Source of the DNA: Apricaphanius iberus
Taxonomy: Eukaryota; Chordata; Actinopteri; Cyprinodontiformes; Aphaniidae
Reading direction: 5' to 3'
Assembly: GCA_028564705.1 (NCBI GenBank)
Contig: JAPXFQ010001003.1
Span: forward strand, 2,671,001-2,735,000
Length of the DNA: 64,000 bases
This document shows positions 48,546-59,456 of the stretch, piece by piece. Numbering within the stretch: position 1 is the stretch's first letter; every line of letters starts with the position of its first letter. The notes beneath the pieces were generated by a model. The model saw only the letters and a program-made list of their open reading frames with translations, searched no databases and was not told the DNA's origin. The translations under genes were made by a program, and so were the position numbers.

Positions 48546-49388
48546 TTTCTTTTGACATTTACCTTATGAAAACATCAAAGTTTGAAGTAAAAAAGATCCC
48601 AAATTGTTAATAATTTACCTTAAAAAACTTTGTGCAAAAAAATTTCATTTGTGTCCACTTTGGTTCAGAAATCATCCGCAATATTGAACCATGTCCAAGG
48701 ACCCTGCTGACCTGCAGCTTCCACTCTGCATGGCCTTCAGCTAAATAAATAGCAGGCAGTGCAGAGATTTCCCTGTCTAGCAAGCATACCCGAGTGTGAT
48801 CTTAAACAGCAGTTAGATGGAAGGTTCTAATGTAAGAAACTAATAACATCCTAAGGTCTTTCTTTAATTATGTTTAATTCTCTTTGTGTTCTTTTTGTCT
48901 TACAAAATTACAGCCGTAAATCACGGTTATCATACTTCAAAATCATTTAGCACGAATTTCCACTAAAATTTAAAGAGAAGTATCAAAAACTCTAATAAAG
49001 CTAAGCATTTGATTTTTGTAGTGTAAAATTTGTACGTTCGTGGTTTTTGGCTTGTTTTATGGTTACTTTACATGATTTATCATTAACAGTCAAATTAATT
49101 ATACTAAAATCCTTCATTGCATAAAAATAAATCCTAGTTTTTAAAAATATGAAAAACCTCTTGATCCTTGTCTTTAATTTAAACAAAAAGGAAGCTCCTT
49201 TTTGCTAAAAATGTGTTGTTCATAATAAAATTTAGTAAATTGCCGTTAAAGTGTTAAATAAGTAATTTAAAAAAGTAAATAAGTGTTATCAATTTAATTC
49301 ATGAGACTATAAAATGATTGATGCTTTAACATAATCCGCAACCTATTAAAGGAAACAGATACAATTATTTGTAAATCAATGTATAGAA

Positions 49389-49392
<4 letters not shown>
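48546..49392. other. Non-coding DNA, no gene seen
   Basis: AT-rich, with no supported feature. Confidence 0.45.

Positions 49393-49450
<58 letters not shown>
49393..49450. repeat. (TA)n microsatellite, about 29 units
   Basis: Uninterrupted TA run. Confidence 0.97.
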
Positions 49451-49453
<3 letters not shown>

Positions 49454-52301
49454 CTCATATTCTTTTATCTTGTGACCCCCTATTCCCCAGTCTTTCACTA
49501 ACTAACCACTTTAACCCTTAATCTCCCTGGTAATTTCCCTCAGGATTAATTTTTATTTTATTTGTTGTATTATTTTCATCACCAGCACACAAAATGAGCC
49601 TCAATTTCAGCAGGATAACAACAATAGCATAGGTACTGAAAGGTGGGTTCCCCAACATGAACATAATATAGCAAAGTAAAGGTTACTTTCATTATCCACT
49701 CGGAAGGAAAATACACTTGTTACAGAGTATAATAAAGGAGCTGTAGCATATATATGTAGCATATATGCAGGGTAATAACCAATAATAGCTGACCTCATAT
49801 AGGACTGAATCTTGTAATATAGATAGTGCTAAGCAAGCAGTATTGTAACAGCAAAAATCTCTGCATGATCCTACACACTGTACAGTCAGGCACAAATAAG
49901 AAATAGTTTAACTTTACCGTTTAACACTACGGCCATCTGTACACATTTTTGTGATGTAGTTTTAATTTAAAAATAAGTTTAAAGACACAAAAATGTACAT
50001 AGATGCAGAATGTCCCTCAATACAACAATTACAACTATAAACTGTTTTGTGTTAAATAAAGGGCTTCACACTGTTGAACTGTTGTTTTGTGGCAATCACC
50101 AAACTGGTTATAAGCCATATCTATCATAGTTACATTTTTATAACCCTAGCATTATAAAAGTAAGATTTATTGCTCTGTTTATGTGTTTTTTGGCTTTCAA
50201 GAGAAGTTCCTCTGATTTCTTGCTCGTAATTAAGAAATGTGACATAATCTGAAACAAATATAGCCCCCCAACTAGCAGTGAAACATGTTGCCATTCTTGA
50301 AATAAAAAGGCTGTAAAACAGGAAAAGCTAAAATAGTTTCCAAAAGTAAGCCCAACAAATCCTGTTCGAATTAAATCTGCAATTTAGTGTAACACCTCCT
50401 AGACAGGATTTGAGAGAAAAAAAGTATGTAAAAGTATACATATTTCTTCCTTGGTGGATTTGCTGAAAATGTCTTAAACCACAAAGCAAAGTTCATTTGC
50501 TAATTGCTACTACTCAGTTTGTTGGGGGGGGAAAAGATGCACAACCATGAGAACAAACGAGAGAGAGCTTCAGAAATTCTTAAATAACTAATTATTTGGC
50601 ATTAAATTAAAAATGATTATGATTCTTGAGTTATTGGAAGTGCCCCTACTTTGTTATTAGCTAGCACATTAGAGTTGTTCACCTATATAAACATATGCCA
50701 TACAGCACCATAATCAATTAAACTTAGCTAAATCCAATATGTTTTCTGGTCAATTTAAGCTCAAAAATTGGACTAATTTTATGGCAGCAACACGAGACAA
50801 TGGTAAAAGGTGCATATAATAATAAAAGTCTGGTAATTCTCATATGCAGGGATTTAAGGAAATTATAAACACTGATTTGACTTTTTACCGTACTATGTGG
50901 TCACTATTACTTGAGTTGAGCAGTTACAATGTATCATGAAATTATTTGGAACAAAATAATCCACAAAAAAATATATACTTTAATATTAAAAATGTCTGTC
51001 TTGTAAAGAAGGATGAGAGTTATGATGCATTTAATTTTTCTCTATTATTCAAAACCTGAATTGTTTTTACTTTGTAGTTTTACGGAAATTCAGATAGAAA
51101 CAGCTCTATAACTTGCAAGGTTCTTGTCTTTATACACATTTGATTTATAAACATTTCATTGTCAAGACAGATGAACTTTCAAACTCTCCCAAATCTAGTT
51201 TTCTAATATCCATAGCTCTAAGGAGTCTGAATAAGTTGAAATCTGCTAACGAGAGATAGTTATAATCGGTAATAGGACATGTCCACAGAACCTGAGTGAT
51301 GCATCTGTATTTAAATACAAGGTAATATCAAAACATCTGTTCTCTGTAAATAAGCATGCATAACAAAATCATTGTAATGTTTAAAAACAACAGTAATTTT
51401 TTGTGTATTTTAAGTGTTCCAATGGCAAACACCTGTGTAAAAATACCAGCAGAAATTTCTAAATCCTGAAATCTTCTCTAACACATAATCATCTTCAGGC
51501 ATATTGATGGTGAAGGCTGCGTAGAAACACTTAGCCTAACATTCAACCTGCAAAAGCGCAACTATAAATCCAAATATCTCTGCTAAGCAGGTAGTGAGAA
51601 GGAATTTTAAGTGCTTTGTGTCTAATGTACTCAATGCTGTGCTGGACCAACCTGGGGGAAATGATAAGTACAGATGTCACATATCACACATAAAGGATAG
51701 AGGGCACTTGTGACCTCACACATCTTTTCTCACTTTCACCTGCTGTCCTACTTTATGATCTTCAACCCTCCATCACCACCATCATTCCTCTTTTCAACCA
51801 TCCTAATTGTTCCTTCATTCTTTACCTTTATTCTCATCTGATCCAACATTTATCATCTGCTCACATTTATCGTCTGCTCATTAAATGGTGCTCAATAACC
51901 ACACATTGAGATGATATAAACAGACAAAATGATATGCATATTCAAACACCCTTTTCTAGTCCATTTCAATAAACAATTACTCAAGCAGTATTGCCCACAA
52001 AAATGGCAAATGCCACATATTTAGTGTAAAACTATAGAACTAAAGGGGCTTCGCTATGCCAAGATAAAGCACAGCAAATCATCATGACATCAAATCATTC
52101 ACTTAAGTCTCTTAGCAACAAAAGAGAGCTGCCACTCATCAACAAGGTAGACACAAAAATCATCTTCTGATGACTAAATGGTTAAAAACAATCTTAAAAT
52201 GTTTTTCACCGTATTTACATTCTTTTGAATTAATAGAAGGGTTTCTGTTTTAAACCCAGCAGCTACACCATGTTGTTTACAAAGCTCTGAGCGTCTTTTA
52301 C
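49451..52301. other. ank3 first-intron DNA, no gene seen
   Basis: AT-rich up to the donor of the distal ank3 exon. CT-rich sequence at 51720-51860. No coding exon identified. Confidence 0.45.
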
Positions 52302-52367
52302 CTTCTTTCCCTTCTTCTTGCGATGAGCTGACCTCCCTGTGGATTTCTCTTTAGCTTCTTCACTCAT
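52302..52367 (-). CDS. ank3: ank3 (ankyrin-G) distal alternative first coding exon, MSEE isoform
   Basis: The minus-strand ATG at 52367 (gccgggATGA) opens 22 codons: MSEEAKEKSTGR, then SAHRKKKGKK. These meet a GT donor (AAG then GTAAAAG, GT at 52301-52300) in phase 0. The human ANK3 isoform with this head, as I recall, starts MSEEPKEKPAKP and then AHRKRKGKK before SDANAS of the first ankyrin repeat. Length, order of charged blocks and phase all agree, and the exon lies 29 kb upstream of the MAHAASQ exon on the same strand, as expected for alternative promoters. The exon is too short to appear as a long open frame. cttacag just before ctgccggg could be an acceptor, so a separate non-coding leader exon cannot be excluded. 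Confidence 0.9.
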
Positions 52368-52733
52368 CCCGGCAGCTGTAAGAACCCCAAACAGCTGTGT
52401 GCGTCAGGTCCAAAAAAGGCTGTTTTGGTTAATCCAACATGAATAAGTGGCAAAGAGTGAAGTGGTGGCCACTCTGGAAGCGCACAGCGAACAACTCACT
52501 CAGCTGCTCACACCCACTTTCACGCACAAACCCACTCCGAGTATGAAGAGAGGAGCCAGCAAGGCTAAGAGGCTAAAGCGATGGAGAGATGCACATTCTG
52601 GCTCTTTCTCTTTGCTGCTGTTCCTCTCTCTCTTTCTCGTCCAGTTCTCTTCTACCTGTGGTCGCCTCCCACTTGCTCCACAAGTGAGGTCACAGCAGGA
52701 ACAAGCTACAGCATGGGGGCTTGAGTATTTATA
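52368..52733 (-). promoter_or_regulatory. Distal ank3 promoter with TATA box and 5' UTR
   Basis: On the minus strand TATAAATA lies at 52733-52726, which would place transcription start near 52700 and give a 5' UTR of roughly 330 nt to the ATG at 52367. The leader is relatively G+C-rich and includes GA-rich runs (minus strand 52650-52600). The plus-strand open frame at 52447-52734 is an antisense shadow of this leader. Confidence 0.5.
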
Positions 52734-52929
52734 AGAATTATTGCCAGCTCATCCACAGGTTGTTAGTGCCTGTGCACCTCTTACAGAGAAAGAAAACACC
52801 TCTTCAAAAAGGTAAAAACACGGAAAATCTAAGAAATAGATTCATTAATATTGGGGCAATAATAGACACAGATTAGCACAAAATAATAATGGTATGATAT
52901 CTCTCAGCAGTTTATGAGGTAACTTGTTT

Positions 52930-53592
52930 TTAGGGGTGTCCCCGAGTCAGGATTTACATATTCAAATCAGAATTGTCGAAACTTTCTATAGTCGACTGAT
53001 GGTCGAATGATCTATATGTGCAGGCTGCCCAGGGAACAGTTGTACGTCGCAAAGACTTATGGGTAATGTGTTTGTGTTAATTGTAGTTTTTCATTATAGT
53101 GTTTGTTCCAAATGTAGTCGTGTTCTATAGTTATCCTTTGAGTCGTGTTACTGTCAGTTTTTGTTGGCGTTTGTCCGTGCACAATCTTAGAGATGGTGAT
53201 GCATGCCCTGACAGTTGTGTTGTCGTCCGTCTCTACATGAAAGAGCCATAAAGAAAACTGTCCCCTTGTGGTCGCGGTGCAAAAGACTTGAGGTCTGCGT
53301 CTAAAACTCTTGCTCCTAGAAATGAATTACTGGGTCCGGTCACAATGAATTCATCTCTCTTTTCAAGCTTGGTTTTACAATATCATAGTTACAGGCTGGA
53401 ATTATCTACGTTATCTCCTATTACAACCAACCAGTAGTTTTTTGTGCAATAACCCACTGAGCACCCCAATATTTTAAAAAATGGTATGATGCTCGTTTTA
53501 TCTGCGAAGATTCGACCTTGAGAATGGTGGTCGAATCAGGATTCGCATATTGATGCATCAAATCTTCAACTGTTCGGGGTTACTCCTACAGT
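52930..53592. mobile_element. Decayed hAT-like non-autonomous element
   Basis: The left end has aggggtgtccccga (52932-52945) and the right end is the imperfect reverse complement tcggggttactcct (53574-53587), 11 of 14 matching. Both ends are followed inward by gattcg/aatcag-rich sequence with trailing tattga/atattc. The 8-bp word ACTTGTTT flanks it at 52922-52929 and 53593-53600, as expected for a hAT target duplication. No transposase is encoded. It sits about 200 bp upstream of the distal ank3 TATA box. Confidence 0.65.
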
Positions 53593-54406
53593 ACTTGTTT
53601 TATAACCAAAAATACTACTATTCTACAATGCTAATTATGTTTTGTTTTCTAACTTCTCGTATTTGTTTAAATGTATTTACATTTAATGCAAACACTGCAA
53701 AGCATTACATTAATAACAAGGTGGTAGTTATGCATTACGTTTTTGTTGTAAACAGAAAAAAGATCACTACTGTTCTACTGTTGCATCCAAATGCAACAGG
53801 TGTTCCATGTTAAGGTCATGTGTGGATCCTTCTGGCTCCCACACGTTAATTAACTTGCCATCATGCCTGTTTTTTCAAAAATTCGCAAGACTTTCTTTTT
53901 TTAACAATGGAAAAACCTCATGTGGTTTCACTCTTTTCAAATCATACACAGCTGACTGACAGCTCGGATATGACTGGTGGGAATGATAGAGGGCTTTACA
54001 CTGCTAGGTCTCACTGGAAATTGTCTTGCACTCTATCAAAATTTTAACTTGGAATATTTCTTTGTAAATACAATCAATACACCTCAAAATCATTCAGTCA
54101 ATTCTGTATTGAGCTCCACTTTCGGCTAATGGAAACCTAACAAAGGGTCACAGAAAAAAAATTTCTAGGCTTGCGACAAAGTACATTTTGATTAAACAGT
54201 AAAGCTTTTTACTAGAGGTGCAGCTCATTGAATCCTCTAGAAACGCTTTTTATTAGAATTGCAGCTTGTAGAATCATCTAGAAATGCATAGAAACAAACA
54301 CAGTTTGTGTTTTCCTACACCTCCTTGTATTCAAAATCGCCAAAAGAACAGATTAGATAAGTTATCCTTTCATTATAAAGCATATAGGGGTGAAACACTG
54401 CATTAA
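53593..54406. other. Upstream flank, one two-copy tandem duplication
   Basis: Mostly AT-rich with no gene. The tandem at 54204-54285 is listed separately. Confidence 0.4.
54204..54285. repeat. Two-copy 41-bp tandem repeat
   Basis: gctttttactagaggtgcag (54204) and gctttttattagaattgcag (54245) begin two head-to-tail 41-bp units, each ending with ctagaaa. Confidence 0.85.
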
Positions 54407-54640
54407 CTACAGAATACAGCGACTATAGAGCCTCTTTCTGGTGAAGCGATCTCTGGCTGTTGCTGAAACTGACCAATCAGATGCATACGCTATCCGTCGA
54501 CAGAGACGGATAGTTAAAAAATGGGCCTCTACTCCGTGCCTCCTTGCGTAGGTGACGGAGAGCCCTTGCGTTGACGGATAATGCCGCTCCGTCGATCCGT
54601 CTCGGTCAAAACGGAGAAGCATAAACTACGCTTAATGTAT
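54407..54640. repeat. CpG-rich patch with cgtcgac/gacgg palindromes, probable MITE remnant
   Basis: The words tccgtcgacagagacggata, gtgacggagagccc, gttgacggataatg and ccgtcgatccgtctc cluster within 150 bp, far more CpG-rich than anything nearby. The ccgtc/gacgg words pair as inverted repeats. This resembles PIF/Harbinger-type fish MITEs, but I found no clear borders. Confidence 0.4.
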
Positions 54641-55190
54641 AAACATCTTTGATCTAAACCTTATTGTAGCCGTGGCTCCATGTTTAGGTTGTTCTGCAAA
54701 AAGATACACCTCCACCTCAATTTCAAGTGTTTTACAGCCTTTGTCAGGTTTTCTTTAAGGATCCTCTTGTCAACTTTGACCAGCTTCCCTGTTACTCTTG
54801 AAAATAAAAAAATCCCACCTTAGTCTACTGCCACCACCATGTTGAACTCTGGGAATGACTGGTTCTTTGTTAGTTTTCTACCACAAGCAGTGTTTTGCAT
54901 GTAGGTCAAAAAGATAAAAACAAAACAAACAAATAAACTGTTTGTCTCATGTGACCACAGCATATTCCATTGGTTTGCTCTGTCTGCTACAAGGTCTGTG
55001 GCAAACACTGGTTTTCTTCAAACCACTCTTCCAATTAAGAGCAGATTTGTGGAGTGCCATATAGCGTTTCTGTCAAAAGATTATCCCAATTGGATTGTAT
55101 ATTTGGTTGCTTCTTGTCTGACGGTTTAGGTGGATGGCTTTGTCTTGGTAGGTTTGTCCAAGTATATTACCCACATGCAGAGTGTGAAAG
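54641..55190 (-). repeat. Dispersed fish DNA-transposon-derived repeat
   Basis: gtctcatgtgaccacagcat, then ttccaattaagagcagattt then gtggagtgc, and tttaggtggatggctttgtc then ttggtaggttt match, with decay, a repeat I know as widespread in fish genomes. The orientation given is tentative. The minus-strand frame at 54820-55008 reads MFATDLVADRANQWNMLWSH and shows no catalytic motif. Confidence 0.5.
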
Positions 55191-56937
55191 CATGGCACTT
55201 AAAATCTTAGCCAAACAAATACTAAACTGAAGTAGACCTTTCATCATAGTGCTATTGTAGAATGAGTGGTTCCATCTAGGAGAGAAAGCCAACTAAACAG
55301 GTAAGCTCTAAGCCAGTTTTAAATTTGAGAAAATGAAAGACAGCATACAGTTAGTTCCATCTTAGACCTATTCAGTTCCTTTGTTTAAGAGAGAGTCAAA
55401 GCTGAACACAGGGTATCATCCATAGAAAGAAAACAGGTTAGTAGCATCAGGAGCTCAGGGGTAGCCCCCTTCAGCAAGGTGTCACAGCTAAATAAAACAC
55501 AGGGCAAGGTTTGGCTTCAATAAAGATAAAAATAGACAATTGATTGATCTACCCAAACTCAAAACAGTGTATATTGCATAACATTATTGTATCTGATACA
55601 TTTAGAGGCCAAAATAATGGTTAGGAATTGCCTAATTGACTGATGGACCTCTAATATTATCTGTACCTTAAATTGATATTTTTAACAGTTAGTAGCAAAT
55701 AAAAAAAAGGTATATCTTGGAGAATGTCACAAATACATCCCATAATCGTCAGAGCAAATAGAGTTCTGCTCGTAAAAAGCAACCTAGGGCCTATATCATC
55801 CAGTCCTGAATTCTCAACATTAAAAACTCCTGCATGGAGAAACATTTTATCTTGAGATTAAATAATAGAAATGAAAGGAAAGTTATAAAATTACGAAGTC
55901 GGATTCATTAAGCCGGACAAACATGAAACAAAAGCTTTTAAACTGTGGCCCCCAACCTACAGCCTCCTTATCAATAAAACAGAAAGGCAGGAAATCCCCC
56001 AATGGTGGTGGATCGTTGGATTATTGTACAGCCATGAAGTGTGTTTTTATGAGTGGGATTATACCAGTGTGAGTTTGCCTGCCCAGTACAATTATAACAG
56101 CACCATTCAGTGAGAAGCAGCAGCATTCGGGGATGTACCCAAGACTATTCATTATTTTCATTATCTAAGACAGAGCCACAAATTCTATCCATTTATTATT
56201 CTTCCTGCAGTATTAAGGCTCATTCTGCAAATGAAATAGTCAAATTAATGTGTGGTACGGTTTCCTTTTTGCATTTAGGCCTTTGATCTCCTGTTTACAC
56301 TGTAGACAGTTTCTGACTGAACTGAAGCTTGTAGTGTGACATCTGCTGGCCATAGCTTGTAATTACAAAAAACATTTAAGTGCAATTTTCTAAATTAACG
56401 TGATGCTAATCTTAATACTTTTATATACCAAAAAGTATCATTATCCTCTTTAGTTTTGAGTACTCCTTATATGTCAGATACGCTACAATTTAATGAGCAG
56501 TTTGCTCCATAAGGCTTCTATAAAATAATTTACTCACACATTTGTGGGAGTGCAGCACTATGACCCTCTACAGGTCATGCAGAAAGGTCACAATTTTGCT
56601 CCCTAAATTAGTTTTCCTGGCAGACTGAGACCTTGCTAATTAAAAGATGCCTGCGGGTTGAAAGTTTCATTTCCTGGAAGGTTTCTACAAAGGGATCTGC
56701 AGTAATCTTATCTTGCATGTTTAACTGCAAGTATAAAATTTAAGCAATAAAGCTATATCAGATTTCTCTTAAGTATTCCACCAGTGAAATCAAACAGTAC
56801 ATTTCATTCAATCTGAAATCTATTTGTCCCCCAAACTTGTAAACTGTTTCAAAAAAAAGTTTGTAAAAACGGCATCAAAATTAAAATAAATTTTTGTCCA
56901 CACAGTTCCACACAAACCGCTGGAACTACTGTAGAAA
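55191..56937. other. Upstream flank, no gene, possible conserved blocks
   Basis: 55970-56280 is unique mixed-composition sequence that might be a regulatory element. No supported gene. Confidence 0.4.
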
Positions 56938-57345
56938 TATGCCTGGCCAATTGGTGTTGCTGTGACACTGCCAAAGAAACAGAAAAGAACACTGATCTTA
57001 GGCAGTCCCCTCAGTGGCAAACACGACAAATCTTGCTTCAAATGACAGCATTATCCAAAAGCCTATGGCGTCTGTGGTTATCTGGGTCCATTCTTTGCTG
57101 CTGTTGATAGAGGGACAGTAAATAATATCATAGGATCCATAATATGGTAAGCATTTTTGCTTTATTAGAACTTCCACTCCGTATGGAGCTATGTTTGTTT
57201 ACTTTATTACAGAGTTGCGAATGAGATTTAAATATAGGACTGGGGACGTCAGCCACTCAGAAAAAATGCTGGAGAGCTCATAAACATAGAAACAACTGTT
57301 AGATTTCTCCATATTGGGTCCCGATTCGAACATGATCCTTTACAG
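56938..57345. repeat. Dispersed repeat, copy 2 (paired with 34542-34930)
   Basis: Same family and orientation as copy 1: ttggtgttgctgtgacactg, tttgctgctgttgata, gggacagtaaataat, aggatccataatatgg and gagagctcataaacatag. Several indels separate the copies. No coding capacity. Confidence 0.7.
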
Positions 57346-58929
57346 TGTCCTGAAACGCTGTCTCCATGTGGATTAGATTCCTATGCGATAAAATATATTT
57401 GGTGCTACACCTGGTTTCATCTCTGTGTAGACAGGATATTAGAGAGCTAGAAAAAAAGAACAGCAACTCAGTTTTTCATTAATAGTAACATGGTAAAAGT
57501 TAGTGTCACACAGGAATGGACCATTTATCAATATTAAGGTATACAGGCTGATAGTAAGTACTTTTTAAAGTAACTGGGCAAATTACATGCCACCAACTGT
57601 AGGCTCCATCTGAGATAATATTCAACTAATTACCCAACTATTATCAGCACGTTACACTCAAGAATGGCAAAAACTTATAACTTTCCCCCAATTACCACAT
57701 AACTGCCACTAAATTTGTAAGTTTTTTTTTTTTCTATAAACATAGGCTAAGGTCTATATTTCAAAAATAAACATTACTGTAAATAAACATTTTAGGTAAC
57801 ATTATCATAACTGCAAATAATCAATAAGCTATAATATGGCAATAGCATGTTTGAATTCTGTATTATATTAAAGTAAAGTATCTATCACAACTGTTTTTTT
57901 AAGGTTTTGCCTAAACATATTCAAACTGTAGTACTCATACAATGAATGTCTCATGGTTTCTATGGTTTGTGTCACCTATCAGCTTTTGCAGCTCTTCCCT
58001 GTTCTTCCAGCTCTGCCTCTTTAGAGGATCTCCTTATCTCTCAGTGCAAATTGAAACTGGCAGCTCAAACACACCTTCACTTTCTCACACACACAATAAT
58101 CTGATCACATCCAACCACACAGCAATAACTCAATATCCTTGCTCCTAAAATTCCCTCTTTCAACCAGCCATTAGAAGCCTGCTGGATGGGGGAGTGGTTT
58201 TTATGATTGCACTGTAAGTGCTCCATAACTGAATAATAACAAACAAAGAGAAGTGGTGGTTATTGGAGATAGAGGGTGGTCAGGAACAATGGGATGCTAA
58301 TAGGACCAAAATAATCAGCTCGACAGGGGGATGCACTGTTTATCTAGCCCTGAATGATAAACATGAAACTTTAGATATCACAGAGGAAAAGATGAAAGAT
58401 CATTAATTTCTTTCAGTTAAAGTCCCTTTACCACTGCAGTCTAGCACAGACAAATGGGAAACGCTGTGCATGAAAGATTGTGAAGATGAAGTCTGCCTGC
58501 ATAAATGTAACAGGAGATTTATCCCGTCTAATTTATTGAAAAACTATAACTGGAAAGTTTGCTAGAGCAAAATATGTTATGGTGGGCTGAGTGGCCTCAG
58601 ACTAATTTTCAAAAGAAACCTTTCTTGCTGGGTGCTTACAATGTTGAGCTATCCGACAACAATCATTTTCACTACTACCTTTGTTTAAACTTTAAAGATA
58701 GTAGTCAAAATGTGTGGAGTCATTTTAGTAGAAGATTAGCTAAACACATGAAAATGAATTCATTTTACACAGATACATTTTGGAAACCCTTTTATTTAAT
58801 TCAATTAATTCCAAAGGGGAAAATGAATCAATATTAAACAAATGTCTTGTTTTGACATTTATTACAATTTCTAAATGAATGTATGTAACTGAAGCTTGTT
58901 TAAAAGACTTCATTAAGTTAAACAGAAGG
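57346..58929. other. Upstream flank, no gene seen
   Basis: AT-rich. Short CT-rich and CA-rich stretches occur at 58000-58160. No supported gene. Confidence 0.45.
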
Positions 58930-58930
58930 C

Positions 58931-59456
58931 GTGTTTCCACTATCAGAACTTCAGGGTAATTTTACCGGACTTTCGTGGTATGTGTGTGTCTCCACTACAC
59001 TAGGCCAGGCTAACTGGGCTATTTTCAGGTCCATTTCAGAAATCAATTGAGTACCAGTCTGAGGGTATATACTCCGAAATGACCCGGTAGAGTCACGGGA
59101 CAGTAACTGTGGTTAAATCCTGCTTTTTTTTTTATTCTGTTGGAAATTAGCAGATGTCACCAAACAATCAGATATGTAAAATAAAAGTTACTGTAAAAGC
59201 AGTTTACAACAACATAGCAAGCAGAAATACAACAATCCCCACTTCTTCCATGTCTGGCACCTGTTATTTCAGCAATGGGTGCCTTTTGGTGCTAATAAGT
59301 TACACTGCTCACTGCCAAGACGGTAGTGACATGCAGGCATGTTTATTTCCTCAAAGGGCAACTTTTGTATGGAGACATGACAGCTGAGAGGAGCGAACCA
59401 CAGATTTACCCCGATTAGGAATGTCCGGCCACATTGCCCTGAAGTTCTGATAGTTA
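58931..59456. mobile_element. MITE with about 40-bp imperfect terminal inverted repeats
   Basis: The left end (ttccactatcagaacttcag, then ggtaattttaccggactttcg) and the right end (cggccacattgccct, then gaagttctgatagttagaa) are reverse complements with about 80% identity over some 40 bp. The core (525 bp in all) is AT-rich and non-coding. Right-hand flanking sequence at 59470-59500 repeats the 'acctttccattatg' theme, so copies may be nested. The superfamily is unclear. Confidence 0.65.

Noticed and set aside
52447..52734. Plus-strand 95-codon open frame
   Set aside because: Antisense to the distal ank3 leader and promoter; no recognised domain.
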